A program made the translations under genes and the position numbers. The notes under the pieces were generated by a model, which was given only the letters and a program-made list of their open reading frames with translations, was not told the origin of the DNA and searched no databases. This document shows, piece after piece, positions 52,780 through 61,423 of a DNA stretch of 64,000 nt. Position 1 is the first letter of the stretch, and each line of letters opens with the position of its first letter. Location of the stretch: assembly GCA_026989355.1 (NCBI GenBank), contig JALSJM010000005.1, positions 408,717 through 472,716 on the forward strand, given 5' to 3'. The DNA comes from Paracoccaceae bacterium (GTDB taxonomy: Bacteria; Pseudomonadota; Alphaproteobacteria; Rhodobacterales; Rhodobacteraceae).

Positions 52780-54630
52780 ATGGACGACCAGAACAGGAAC
52801 CTTCTTCTTGCCATCGTGCTGAGCAGCCTGGTGATGCTGGCATGGATGATCTTCTTCCCGCCACCGCAGCCACCGCTCGAAGATCAGCTGCCGCCGCCCG
52901 CCGCCAGCAGCGCATCCGCCCCGGCCGAAGGCGTCGCCACTCCGCCCGGTGCGCCGACGCCTGCAGGCCCGGCTGAAAACCCCTCCCCCGCGGTACAGGA
53001 TAGCGCAAGCGCAGCCCTTTCCACCGCACCGCGGATCGGGATCGAAACCCCGGAAGTAACCGGCTCGCTCTCGCTTCTGGGCGGGCGGATCGACGATCTG
53101 AAGCTGAAATCCTATCGCGAAACCCTTGATCCCGGTTCCGGCCTGGTCACGCTCCTGCGCCCGGCTGATCAGCCGAAACCCTATTACATCCTGCATGGCT
53201 GGGTGCCGGCCGGCAACCTGCCGCTCGAGCAGATGCCCGGCCCCCTCACCGAATGGGAACTGGAAAGCGGCAACCTGCTGACGCCCGAAACCCCTGTTGT
53301 CCTGCGCTGGAACAATGGAAAGGGCCTGATCTTCCGCCGCACCCTGAAGGTGGACGACAAATACATGTTCACCGTCACGCAATCGGTGGAAAACACCACC
53401 GAAAACCCGGTGCAGCTTGCGCCTTACGGCATCATCGTGCGCCAGGGCAAACCCGATACCAGCGGCTTCTTCATCCTGCACGAAGGCGTGGTGGGGCTGG
53501 CCGACGGCACCCTGCAGGAGCTGAGCTACTCCGACATACCCGACCTGGACGTGGTGCCACTCGAGCGCACCCCGGCAGAAGTGACCGACGTGCAGGAAAG
53601 CGGCTGGATCGGCTTCACCGACAAATACTGGATGACAACGCTGATCCCCGAAAAAGGCATTCCGTTCCAGTCGGTTGTCAAATATCTTCCCGGCACCGCG
53701 GAAAACGAGATCTACCAGGCGGAAACCCGCCTTCCGGTAATGACGGTGCCTCCCGGACAGACGGCCGGAACCACAACCCGCCTGTTCGCGGGCGCCAAGG
53801 AATGGGAAACCATCCGCGACTATCAGAACCGGCAGGGCGTGGACCGTTTCATCGATTCGATCGACTGGGGCTGGTTCTATTTCCTGACCAAGCCGATCTT
53901 CTGGCTGCTGCACAATCTGAACGGGCTGATCGGCAACATGGGCTGGGCGATCATCGCCCTGACGATCACGCTGAAGGCAATCCTCTTCCCGCTGGCCTAC
54001 AAGTCCTATGTCTCGATGGCGAAGATGAAGGAACTTCAGCCACAGATGGAGAAGATCAAGGAAGAGGCCGGGAACGATCGCCAGAAGATGCAGCGCCTGA
54101 TGATGGAACTTTACAAGAAGGAAAAGGTGAACCCGGCCTCGGGTTGCCTGCCGATCCTGCTGCAGATCCCGATCTTCTTTTCGCTCTACAAGGTGATCTT
54201 CGTTACCATCGAACTGCGCCACGCCCCCTGGATCAGCTGGATCCGCGATCTTTCGGCGCCCGATCCCTCGTCGATCCTCAACCTGTTCGGGCTGCTGCCC
54301 TTCGATCCGCCCGCATCGGGAATCCTTGCCATCTTCTCGATCGGCATCCTGCCGATCCTGCTCGGGATCTCCATGTGGCTGCAGCAGAAACTGAACCCCG
54401 CCCCCACCGACCCCACCCAGGCCACCATCATGGCCTGGATGCCCTGGGTGTTCATGTTCATGCTGGGCCAGTTTCCCAGCGGGCTGGTACTTTACTGGAT
54501 CACCAACAACGTGATCACCTTCATCCAGCAGTATCTGATCATGCGCAGCCATGGCCACAAACCCGACGTGCTGGGCAACATCCTGCGCGGCCTGCGGCGT
54601 GAGAAACCTGAAAAGCCCGAGGCGGAATGA
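52780..54630 (+). CDS. yidC: Membrane protein insertase YidC
   Basis: A 616-residue Oxa1/YidC insertase. The N-terminal helix (LLLAIVLSSLVMLAWMIFF) is followed by a large periplasmic domain, then the conserved core with GWAIIALTITLKAILFPL, PASGCLPILLQIPIFFSLY and C-terminal helices ending in a basic tail. It inserts and folds inner-membrane proteins with or without SecYEG. rnpA and rpmH, its common neighbours, are not adjacent. The stop overlaps the MOSC gene by 4 bases. Confidence 0.95.
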   Translation: MDDQNRNLLLAIVLSSLVMLAWMIFFPPPQPPLEDQLPPPAASSASAPAEGVATPPGAPTPAGPAENPSPAVQDSASAALSTAPRIGIETPEVTGSLSLLGGRIDDLKLKSYRETLDPGSGLVTLLRPADQPKPYYILHGWVPAGNLPLEQMPGPLTEWELESGNLLTPETPVVLRWNNGKGLIFRRTLKVDDKYMFTVTQSVENTTENPVQLAPYGIIVRQGKPDTSGFFILHEGVVGLADGTLQELSYSDIPDLDVVPLERTPAEVTDVQESGWIGFTDKYWMTTLIPEKGIPFQSVVKYLPGTAENEIYQAETRLPVMTVPPGQTAGTTTRLFAGAKEWETIRDYQNRQGVDRFIDSIDWGWFYFLTKPIFWLLHNLNGLIGNMGWAIIALTITLKAILFPLAYKSYVSMAKMKELQPQMEKIKEEAGNDRQKMQRLMMELYKKEKVNPASGCLPILLQIPIFFSLYKVIFVTIELRHAPWISWIRDLSAPDPSSILNLFGLLPFDPPASGILAIFSIGILPILLGISMWLQQKLNPAPTDPTQATIMAWMPWVFMFMLGQFPSGLVLYWITNNVITFIQQYLIMRSHGHKPDVLGNILRGLRREKPEKPEAE

Positions 54631-55373
54631 CTCCACGCATCGCCCATATCTGGCGCCACCCGATCAAGGCGCACGGAACAGAGGAGGTATCGGAAGTACA
54701 GCTTGCCCCGGGGCAGGGCCTGCCGTGGGACCGCCACTGGGCGGTAGCCCACGAAGCAAGCAGCGCCGATGGCCGTGAATGGGTTCCCTGCGCCAATTTC
54801 TCGCGCGGGGCCAAGGCACCGGCGCTGATGGCAATCCGCGCCAGGCTTGACGAAGAAACCGGCGTGCTTGCCCTCACCCATCCCGAACGCCCCCCCCTGC
54901 GCTTTCACCCCGAACGGGATCAGACGGCATTTCTCGAATGGGCAAGGCCGCTGATGCCCGCCGGGCGCGCCGCCTCGGCCCGCATCCTGCGCGCCCGCGC
55001 CCGCGCCATGACCGATACGCCCTTTCCCTCGGTCAGCCTCAATGCGCTGTCCACCCTCGAAGAGCTTTCCTCGCGCGCCGGCAAGCCCCTTTCGCCGCTG
55101 CGCTGGCGCGGCAACATCTGGTTCGACGGCACGCGCCCCTGGGAAGAATTCGAATGGATCGGCCGGCGCCTTCGGCTGGGAACGGCAGAGCTTGAAATCC
55201 GGGAACGCATCACCCGCTGCCGCGCCACCACGGCCAACCCGGAAACCGGCCGGATCGATATCGATACGCTGGCGCTGCTTGAAAACAACTGGGGCCATCG
55301 CGATTTCGGCGTCTATGGCGTGGTCATCAAAGGCGGCCGGGTGGCCGTGGGCGACAGGCTCGAGGTGCTGTAA
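54627..55373 (+). CDS. MOSC domain-containing protein
   Basis: A 248-residue protein of the MOSC family, related to molybdenum cofactor sulfurases and YiiM/YcbX proteins. It starts ARPHIWRHPIKAHGTEEV-like (read IAHIWRHPIKAHG), a beta-barrel N-terminal part, and includes the conserved cysteine in ERITRCRATTANPETG. It may carry or receive sulfur for a molybdoenzyme. It overlaps yidC by 4 bases and engB by one (TAATG), so the three are co-translated. Confidence 0.85.
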   Translation: MTPRIAHIWRHPIKAHGTEEVSEVQLAPGQGLPWDRHWAVAHEASSADGREWVPCANFSRGAKAPALMAIRARLDEETGVLALTHPERPPLRFHPERDQTAFLEWARPLMPAGRAASARILRARARAMTDTPFPSVSLNALSTLEELSSRAGKPLSPLRWRGNIWFDGTRPWEEFEWIGRRLRLGTAELEIRERITRCRATTANPETGRIDIDTLALLENNWGHRDFGVYGVVIKGGRVAVGDRLEVL

Positions 55374-56026
55374 TGGCATTGCCCTTTCCGCTGGCCGAAA
55401 CCCCGGCCGACAGCCGCCGCGAGGCAGGGCGCAGGCTCTTCGCCAGAGAGGTCGGCTTTGTCAAGGGCGTGGTCGCGATGTCGGGCCTGCCTGCGGCAGA
55501 TCGCCCCGAAGTCTGTCTTGCGGGGCGATCGAACGTGGGAAAATCAAGCCTGATCAACGCACTTGCCGCACAAAAGGGATTGGCGCGAACTTCGAACACG
55601 CCGGGGCGCACACAGGAAATCAACTATTTCGATCTGTCCGGGCGCGCCTATCTGGTAGATCTGCCCGGATATGGCTTTGCCAAGGCCCCCAGGCCGGTGG
55701 TGGAAAGGTGGCAGGAACTTCTGAAAGCCTATCTTGCCGGACGCCCCAGCCTGCGCCGCGCCTTCGTGCTGATCGATGCACGCCACGGCGCCAAATCGGC
55801 AGATGAAGAAATCATGCACCTGCTCGACACCGCCGCCGTGCCCTTTCAGGTGGTGTTGACGAAATCCGACAAGGTGAAGCAGAAACAGATCTCATCCATG
55901 CTCGAAAGGCTGCGCAGGGTGCTGAACCAGCATCCTGCCGCCTATCCCGAACTGGTGCTGACCTCGGCAGAAAAGGGCGAAGGCATCGAAACCCTGCGTG
56001 CCATCATCGCCGATCTGGCCGCATAG
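55373..56026 (+). CDS. engB: Ribosome biogenesis GTP-binding protein YsxC/EngB
   Basis: A 217-residue small GTPase needed for large-subunit assembly. G1 is AGRSNVGKSSLINAL, G3 is DLPGYG, G4 is TKSDK and G5 is TSAEKGEG. The TAATG junction with the MOSC gene couples translation. The operon yidC-MOSC-engB is a common arrangement in Rhodobacterales as far as I recall. It is followed by a 171-base gap holding the phaA promoter. Confidence 0.93.
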   Translation: MALPFPLAETPADSRREAGRRLFAREVGFVKGVVAMSGLPAADRPEVCLAGRSNVGKSSLINALAAQKGLARTSNTPGRTQEINYFDLSGRAYLVDLPGYGFAKAPRPVVERWQELLKAYLAGRPSLRRAFVLIDARHGAKSADEEIMHLLDTAAVPFQVVLTKSDKVKQKQISSMLERLRRVLNQHPAAYPELVLTSAEKGEGIETLRAIIADLAA

Positions 56027-56077
56027 GCCCGCCTGCCCGACATCCCGCACACCCGTGCCGCTTGCCCTGCATTCCTG

Positions 56078-56106
56078 TTGCGCCGCAGCACCGGTCCTCA
56101 TATGAT
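56078..56106 (+). promoter_or_regulatory. Predicted promoter of phaA
   Basis: TTGCGC at 56078-56083 and TATGAT at 56101-56106 are 17 bases apart; the -10 differs from TATAAT by one base. The expected start point, near 56112-56114, lies in the palindrome at 56109-56137. Confidence 0.55.
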
Positions 56107-56108
56107 TT

Positions 56109-56137
56109 CTGCATGGCGGCATGATGCCGCAATGCAG
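56109..56137. promoter_or_regulatory. Large palindrome over the predicted phaA start point
   Basis: A 29-base inverted repeat centred at 56123: outer arms CTGCAT / ATGCAG, inner arms GCGGCAT / ATGCCGC, with one mismatch (G15/A31 counting from 56100) and one central G. It contains six TGC or GCA triplets. PhaR repressors of polyhydroxyalkanoate genes bind TGC-rich CTGC...GCAG sites. The symmetry is seen; PhaR is inferred. Confidence 0.65.
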
Positions 56138-56197
56138 CAAAGGCCGGGTGATCCGCAGCGGCGGAACAGCCGGCAGACCGTCAGAAAGGAAAGCCGC

Positions 56198-57373
56198 ATG
56201 ACCAATGTCGTTATCGTTTCCGCCGCTCGCACCCCGGTGGGCAGTTTTCTGGGTTCGTTCGCCAGCACACCAGCCCATGAACTGGGCGCCGCAGTTCTGG
56301 AGGCACTGACCGAACGTGCCGGGATCGACAAGGCCGAGATCTCGGAAACGATCCTCGGACAGGTGCTGAGTGCAGGCCAGGGCCAGAACCCGGCACGCCA
56401 GGCGCATATCCGGGCCGGTCTGCCGGAGGAAAGCCCCGCCTGGGGAATCAACCAGGTATGCGGTTCGGGCCTGCGGGCGATAGCCATCGGCGCACAGCAC
56501 ATCCAGCTGGGAGACGCCGCGATCGTGGCCGCCGGCGGACAGGAGAACATGTCGCTGGCACCCCATGTGGCGCATCTGCGAAACGGCCGCAAGATGGGCG
56601 ACACGAACTTCATCGACAGCATGATCCGCGACGGCCTGTGGGACGCCTTCAATGGCTATCACATGGGGCAGACCGCCGAAAACATCGCCGGAAAATGGCA
56701 GATCGGTCGCGATGAACAGGATGCCTTCGCGGCGGCCAGCCAGAACAAGGCCGAAGCGGCGCAGAAAGCCGGCCGATTCACACCCGAAATCGTGCCTTTC
56801 ACGGTGCAAACCCGCAAGGGCGAGATCACCGTGGACAGTGATGAATACATCCGCCACGGCGTCACACCCGAAGCGCTGGCCGGGCTGCGCCCCGCCTTCA
56901 TGAAAAACGGCACCGTAACCGCCGGCAATGCCAGCGGCATCAATGACGGTGCCGCCGGGGTGCTGCTGATGCACGCCGACGCGGCCGAAAAGCGCGGGAT
57001 CAGGCCCCTTGCCCGCATCGTTTCCTGGGCTTCGGCCGGGGTCGATCCTTCGATCATGGGTATCGGCCCGGTTCCGGCCAGCCGCAAGGCGCTGGAAAAG
57101 GCCGGGTGGCGCATTGACGATCTTGATCTGGTCGAGGCCAACGAGGCCTTCGCCGCCCAGGCCATTGCCGTCAACAGGGAAATGGGCTGGAACCCCGGGA
57201 TCGTCAACGTGAACGGCGGCGCCATCGCCATCGGGCACCCTATCGGGGCCTCGGGGGCGCGGATACTTGTCTCGCTGCTGCATGCGCTTGCGGATCGCGG
57301 TCTGAAACGCGGCCTCGCCACACTGTGCATCGGCGGCGGCATGGGTGTTGCACTTTGTGTCGAGCGCAGCTAA
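56198..57373 (+). CDS. phaA: Acetyl-CoA C-acetyltransferase
   Basis: A 391-residue thiolase joining two acetyl-CoA to acetoacetyl-CoA. Cys88 in [13 protein letters not shown], His347 in [14 protein letters not shown] and Cys377 in [12 protein letters not shown] are all present. AGAAAGGAAAG sets the ATG at 56198. It is followed after 77 bases by acetoacetyl-CoA reductase, so its role is polyhydroxybutyrate synthesis, opposite in direction to the fadA-type thiolase at 5287. phaC, phaR and phasin genes are not in the window. Confidence 0.95.
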   Translation: MTNVVIVSAARTPVGSFLGSFASTPAHELGAAVLEALTERAGIDKAEISETILGQVLSAGQGQNPARQAHIRAGLPEESPAWGINQVCGSGLRAIAIGAQHIQLGDAAIVAAGGQENMSLAPHVAHLRNGRKMGDTNFIDSMIRDGLWDAFNGYHMGQTAENIAGKWQIGRDEQDAFAAASQNKAEAAQKAGRFTPEIVPFTVQTRKGEITVDSDEYIRHGVTPEALAGLRPAFMKNGTVTAGNASGINDGAAGVLLMHADAAEKRGIRPLARIVSWASAGVDPSIMGIGPVPASRKALEKAGWRIDDLDLVEANEAFAAQAIAVNREMGWNPGIVNVNGGAIAIGHPIGASGARILVSLLHALADRGLKRGLATLCIGGGMGVALCVERS

Positions 57374-57383
57374 AAGAAACCCG

Positions 57384-57402
57384 ATCGCAATAATATTGCG
57401 AT
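57384..57402 (+). other. AT-rich hairpin between phaA and phaB
   Basis: ATCGCAATAATATTGCGAT has perfect 8-base arms (ATCGCAAT / ATTGCGAT) around AAT and is followed by TTATC. It is unusually AT-rich for this genome. It may partially terminate phaA mRNA, protect its 3' end, or act as an operator for a phaB promoter. Confidence 0.6.
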
Positions 57403-57450
57403 TTATCTGCCGATATGGAAATTTGATTGCTTTCTCAAGCGGAGGCCGAA

Positions 57451-58173
57451 TTGGCAAGAACAGCACTCGTCACCGGTGGCACGCGCGGTATCGGCGCGGC
57501 CATATCACGGGCCCTGCAGGCTGCAGGCTACAGGGTGGCAGCGAATTACGCCGGCAATGACGAGGCCGCCCGCGCCTTTTCGGCAGCAACCGGCATACCG
57601 GCCTTCAGATGGTCGGTTGCCGAACCGGAAGCCTGCATCGAAGGGATCGCGAAGGTCGAATCCGAGCTTGGCCCGGTAGAGATTCTTGTCAACAACGCCG
57701 GCATCACCCGCGATGCAATGTTCCACAAGATGACACGCGAACAATGGCGCGAGGTGATCGATACCAATCTGAACGGCCTGTTCAACATGACACATCCTGT
57801 CTGGCCCGGCATGCGCGAACGCCGGTTCGGCCGGGTGATCAACATTTCTTCGATCAACGGTCAGAAGGGACAGGCAGGGCAGGCCAACTATTCCGCCGCC
57901 AAGGCGGGGGATCTGGGCTTTACCAAGGCGCTCGCTCAGGAAGGCGCGCGCGCAGGTATCACCGTGAACGCCATCTGCCCGGGCTATATTGCCACCGAAA
58001 TGGTCATGGCGGTGCCCGAAAAGATGCGCCAGACGATCATCGGGCAGATCCCCGTGGGGCGGCTTGGCGAACCCGAAGAGATCGCCCGCTGCGCGGTGTT
58101 TCTGGCCTCGGACGACGCCGGCTTCATTACCGGCGCAACACTTGCCGCGAACGGTGGTCAATACATGGTCTGA
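57451..58173 (+). CDS. phaB: Acetoacetyl-CoA reductase
   Basis: A 240-residue NADPH-dependent SDR making (R)-3-hydroxybutyryl-CoA. ALVTGGTRGIGAAISRAL is the cofactor loop, NNAG is at 81-84 region (read VNNAGITRDAMFHKM), and the catalytic Ser134, Tyr147 and Lys151 (NYSAAK) are intact. The start is TTG at 57451, six bases after GGAGG, giving the usual PhaB start MARTALVTGG. No ATG is suitably placed. It is downstream of phaA and a hairpin. Confidence 0.93.
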   Translation: MARTALVTGGTRGIGAAISRALQAAGYRVAANYAGNDEAARAFSAATGIPAFRWSVAEPEACIEGIAKVESELGPVEILVNNAGITRDAMFHKMTREQWREVIDTNLNGLFNMTHPVWPGMRERRFGRVINISSINGQKGQAGQANYSAAKAGDLGFTKALAQEGARAGITVNAICPGYIATEMVMAVPEKMRQTIIGQIPVGRLGEPEEIARCAVFLASDDAGFITGATLAANGGQYMV

Positions 58174-58207
58174 TCCATAGGATGCCCGACAGGAAAAGGG
58201 CTTCTTG

Positions 58208-59074
58208 ATGAATCATGCAAAGGCAACGCTGCTGGGAACCGGCGCAATCGGCATGTGGGCGTTTCTGGCGCTTCTCACGGTGGCCACCGCTCCGGTGCCA
58301 CCGTTTCTGCTGAGCGCCCTGTGCTTTGCGATCGGCGGCACGATCGGCCTTGTTCCCCTGCTGGCCTCGGGTGAATGGCGCAAGCTGCTGGCCGGCGGCT
58401 GGAAGGCCACGGTATTCGGCACCGCGGGGCTGTTCGGCTATCATGCGCTTTATTTCTGGGCCCTGCGTCTTGCCCCCCCGGCCGAAGCCGGGCTGATCGC
58501 CTATCTCTGGCCATTGCTGATCGTGCTGCTTTCCGGGCTGTTGCCCGGGATCGAACTGCGGCGGGGGCATGTTCTGGGGGCTCTGGCCGGTTTTGCGGGG
58601 GCCGCGCTGATCGTTTCGAACCGGCTGGAAGGTTTCGCCCCCGGCGCCCTGCCGGGTTTCGGGCTGGCCTTTCTCTGCGCTCTCGCCTGGGCCGGCTATT
58701 CTGTGTTCTCGCGTTGGCTGGGTGCGGTGCCCACTGCCAGCGTTGCACTGTTCTGCCTGGCTTCGGCGCTGCTGGCCGCAGTAGCGCATCTGCTGTTCGA
58801 AACCACCCTCTGGCCTCAGGGAACCGCCGGCTGGCTGGCGGTGCTGGCACTTGGGGCCGGGCCGGTGGGTCTGGCCTTCTACCTCTGGGATATCGGCATG
58901 AAGCACGGCAACATCCAGTTCCTGGGTGTTGCCAGCTATGCGGCGCCGCTTCTTTCAACCTTGCTTCTGGTGCTTGCGCGCATCGCCCAGACAGACTGGA
59001 GAATCGCGGTTGCGGCCGGGCTGATCGCAGGCGGTGCCTGGCTGGCGGCATGCACCGGAAAAGACAGGGCCTGA
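58208..59074 (+). CDS. EamA/DMT family transporter
   Basis: A 288-residue membrane protein with ten predicted helices in two five-helix repeats, the drug/metabolite transporter layout. The first repeat has GLFGYHALYFWALRLAP and the second GPVGLAFYLWDIGMKHGN, which resembles aromatic-amino-acid exporter YddG. The direction and substrate are unproved. ATG at 58208 follows AAGGGC. It stands 34 bases after phaB and may be co-transcribed, though no functional link is evident. Confidence 0.88.
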   Translation: MNHAKATLLGTGAIGMWAFLALLTVATAPVPPFLLSALCFAIGGTIGLVPLLASGEWRKLLAGGWKATVFGTAGLFGYHALYFWALRLAPPAEAGLIAYLWPLLIVLLSGLLPGIELRRGHVLGALAGFAGAALIVSNRLEGFAPGALPGFGLAFLCALAWAGYSVFSRWLGAVPTASVALFCLASALLAAVAHLLFETTLWPQGTAGWLAVLALGAGPVGLAFYLWDIGMKHGNIQFLGVASYAAPLLSTLLLVLARIAQTDWRIAVAAGLIAGGAWLAACTGKDRA

Positions 59075-59082
59075 GCCTGGCC

Positions 59083-59250
59083 CTATTGCCCCGAAAGGCG
59101 GAAGATTTCTTCCTTCAGTTTCAGTTTCTGCTTTTTCATCTCGGCAATCTGAAGATCATCGACACCCGGGCTTCGCTGGGCCTGTTCCACCTGTTCCGAA
59201 AGTTTCTGGTGCTTCCTGCGGAGTTCCTCAAGGTGCGAACTCAATGTCAT
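59083..59250 (-). CDS. DUF465 (YdcH-like) small protein
   Basis: A 55-residue coiled-coil protein, with SHLEELRRKHQKLSEQVEQA and a lysine-rich helix ending KLKLKEEIFRLSGQ, the pattern of DUF465. GGAGGAACAGGA lies before the ATG at 59250; the open frame goes further but has no such site. It is convergent with the EamA gene, leaving only 8 bases between them. The function of the family is unknown; it is common in proteobacteria. Confidence 0.85.
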   Translation of the reverse strand: MTLSSHLEELRRKHQKLSEQVEQAQRSPGVDDLQIAEMKKQKLKLKEEIFRLSGQ

Positions 59251-59384
59251 TCCTGTTCCTCCTGTACTGACACCCCTCTGTTTCAAGTCCATCACAAAAA
59301 GCCCTGCAAGTCACGAGCGTTTATGCCCGTCACGGCCCCTTGCGGCATGAAAGCGCCCTGGAATCGGCACGGCAGAGAAAAAGG

Positions 59385-60149
59385 TCAATCGTTTCCAGAC
59401 AGCAGGGCGGCACCTTCGCGCAGCACGGCGCGCAGATGAGCGGTATAGCTTTCGCCGTCGGCCTCATGCCTTGCGCCTTCGTGCATCACGATCGGAGCGG
59501 CCAGGCGAAAATCGCCCCGCCCACCCTTGCGGGCCCGCAGAATCACGCGCTGCGGGGCATGCCCCGCACGTGAAACAACCGGAAAGGCATGCAGGCTGCC
59601 CAGATGTGCCTGACAGGCAGTCAGCACCTCGGGCAGGCGGCTGATGTGCTGGATCAGCGCAAGGAAACCGCCGGGCTTCAGCCGGCGGCTGGCAGCAGCC
59701 ACCCATTCATCAGGGCCGGCAGGGCCGGCCAGCGCCGTTTCACGCCCCACATCTGCCGCAGGGCGGCGATTGCCAGAGCGGAAATAGGGCGGGTTGGCGA
59801 TCACATGATCGAACTGCCGGGCGCGCAGGGCCGGGGGCATGACGCGAATATCGCCTTCATGCACCGCAAGCGCGATACCGTTCACATCGGCATTACGCCG
59901 CGCCAGCGCTGCATAGGCGGGCTGAAGTTCGATTCCGGCAAGATCAAGCCCGTCCACCCGCACCGCCAGGCACAGGCTGGCCACCCCCGCGCCGCATCCC
60001 AGCTCAAGCACGCTTTGCCCCGGCCGGGCGGCAACGGCGGCTGCCAGCAGCACCGGATCAACCCCGGCCCGATAGCCCCGGCGCGGCTGCCATATCCTGA
60101 GTCGCCCGCCCAGGAAGGTGTCTTCGGTAAGGTCGGACTCGGCGAACAC
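59385..60149 (-). CDS. tRNA1(Val) A37 N6-methyltransferase-like protein
   Basis: A 254-residue SAM methyltransferase with VLELGCGAGVASLCLA as the SAM loop and IANPPYFRSG (Asn119-Pro-Pro-Tyr122) for adenine N6 chemistry. RGYRAGVDPVLLAAA before the loop is typical of TrmN6/YfiC-like proteins that modify tRNA1(Val). Another NPPY methyltransferase role is possible. It is 5 bases after the DUF2007 gene, so the two probably share an mRNA. Confidence 0.85.
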   Translation of the reverse strand: MFAESDLTEDTFLGGRLRIWQPRRGYRAGVDPVLLAAAVAARPGQSVLELGCGAGVASLCLAVRVDGLDLAGIELQPAYAALARRNADVNGIALAVHEGDIRVMPPALRARQFDHVIANPPYFRSGNRRPAADVGRETALAGPAGPDEWVAAASRRLKPGGFLALIQHISRLPEVLTACQAHLGSLHAFPVVSRAGHAPQRVILRARKGGRGDFRLAAPIVMHEGARHEADGESYTAHLRAVLREGAALLSGND

Positions 60150-60154
60150 CCGGT

Positions 60155-60370
60155 TCAGCCCCCGTTCTCGATCCCGTTGTCGGCCAGCACCCGCCGGGCC
60201 TGCCGCAGGTCATCATTGCGCACCATCAGCCGACGCGGGAGAATGCCGATCGAGCCTTCCATGATGCTCATGTTTACGTCCATTTCAAAGCAGTCTATAC
60301 CCTCTGCCTGTAACAGCGCCTTGGCATAGGCGATCCGGGTGATGTCATTGGTGCGCAGAAGTTCCTTCAT
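60155..60370 (-). CDS. DUF2007 small protein
   Basis: A 71-residue protein of the DUF2007 (putative signal-transducing) type, with MKELLRTNDITRIAYAKALL and LPRRLMVRNDDLRQARRVL. Its fold is thought to be a small alpha-beta domain. The gene precedes the TrmN6-like gene by 5 bases and is divergent from the polyprenyl synthase gene, with a 54-base gap between the starts. The role is unknown. Confidence 0.85.
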   Translation of the reverse strand: MKELLRTNDITRIAYAKALLQAEGIDCFEMDVNMSIMEGSIGILPRRLMVRNDDLRQARRVLADNGIENGG

Positions 60371-60424
60371 GTTCCAGACTTAGGACCATTGCCCGGCCCT
60401 TGTCGAGACCGCACAACCGAAGTA

Positions 60425-61423
60425 GTGAACGCCGTGGATACCGCCATCAAGCCCCATGAAGTGCTGAGCAATCACCTGGCCGGCGATCTGGCTGCGGTCG
60501 ATGCGCTGATCCGCGAGCGGATGGCCTCGCACCACGCGCCGCGCATCCCCGAAGTAACGCAACACCTTGTCGAGGCGGGCGGCAAGCGGCTGCGCCCGAT
60601 GCTGACGCTGGCCGCGGCCCGGCTGTGCGGCTATGACGGCCCCTATCATGTGCATCTTGCGGCCACGGTCGAATTCATCCACACGGCCACGCTGCTGCAC
60701 GACGATGTGGTTGACGAAAGCTCACGCCGGCGCGGCCGCCCTACCGCAAACCTGCTGTGGGACAACAAGTCAAGCGTGCTGGTGGGCGATTACCTGTTCT
60801 CGCGCAGTTTCCAGCTGATGGTGGAAACGGGCTCGTTGCGGGTGCTCGACATCCTGGCCAATGCCAGCGCCACCATAGCCGAGGGCGAGGTTCTGCAACT
60901 GACCGCCGCCCAGGATCTGGCCACCAACGAAGCGCTTTACCTGCAGATCATCCGCGGCAAGACCGCCGCCCTGTTCAGCGCCGCCACCGAGGTGGGCGGG
61001 GTGATCGCCGGGGCCGATGCAGAAACGGTGCGGGCCCTGCGGGAATTCGGCGATGCCCTGGGGATCAGCTTCCAGATCGTCGATGATCTGCTCGATTACT
61101 GGGGCGACAGCGACATCGGCAAGAACCGGGGCGACGACTTCCGCGAGCGCAAGCTTACCCTGCCGCTGATCAAGGCCGTTGCCGCGGCCGACGGAAACGA
61201 ACGCGCCTTCTGGCAGCGGGTGATCGAAAAGGGCGACCAGCGCACAGGCGATTTCGAGCAGGCGCTGGCGCTTCTCGAGCGGCACGATGCCCTGGAACAG
61301 ACCCGGCGCGAAGCCCTGCGCTGGTCAGACACCGCGCGCCGGGCATTGTCGTCCCTGCCCGACGATCCGCTCCGCGGCATGCTTGCCAATCTGGCCGAAT
61401 ATGTCGTGACGCGGCTCAGATAG
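60425..61423 (+). CDS. ispB: Polyprenyl (octaprenyl) diphosphate synthase
   Basis: A 332-residue trans-prenyltransferase making the ubiquinone side chain. The first Asp-rich motif is LLHDDVVDESS, the second QIVDDLLDYWGDS, and VEAGGKRLRPMLTL and GKTAALFSAATEVG are conserved. No good ATG is present; GTG at 60425 or 60434 gives the usual length. It ends 8 bases inside the convergent ispE. The chain length cannot be read from sequence alone, but isoprenoid context fits. Confidence 0.88.
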   Translation: MNAVDTAIKPHEVLSNHLAGDLAAVDALIRERMASHHAPRIPEVTQHLVEAGGKRLRPMLTLAAARLCGYDGPYHVHLAATVEFIHTATLLHDDVVDESSRRRGRPTANLLWDNKSSVLVGDYLFSRSFQLMVETGSLRVLDILANASATIAEGEVLQLTAAQDLATNEALYLQIIRGKTAALFSAATEVGGVIAGADAETVRALREFGDALGISFQIVDDLLDYWGDSDIGKNRGDDFRERKLTLPLIKAVAAADGNERAFWQRVIEKGDQRTGDFEQALALLERHDALEQTRREALRWSDTARRALSSLPDDPLRGMLANLAEYVVTRLR

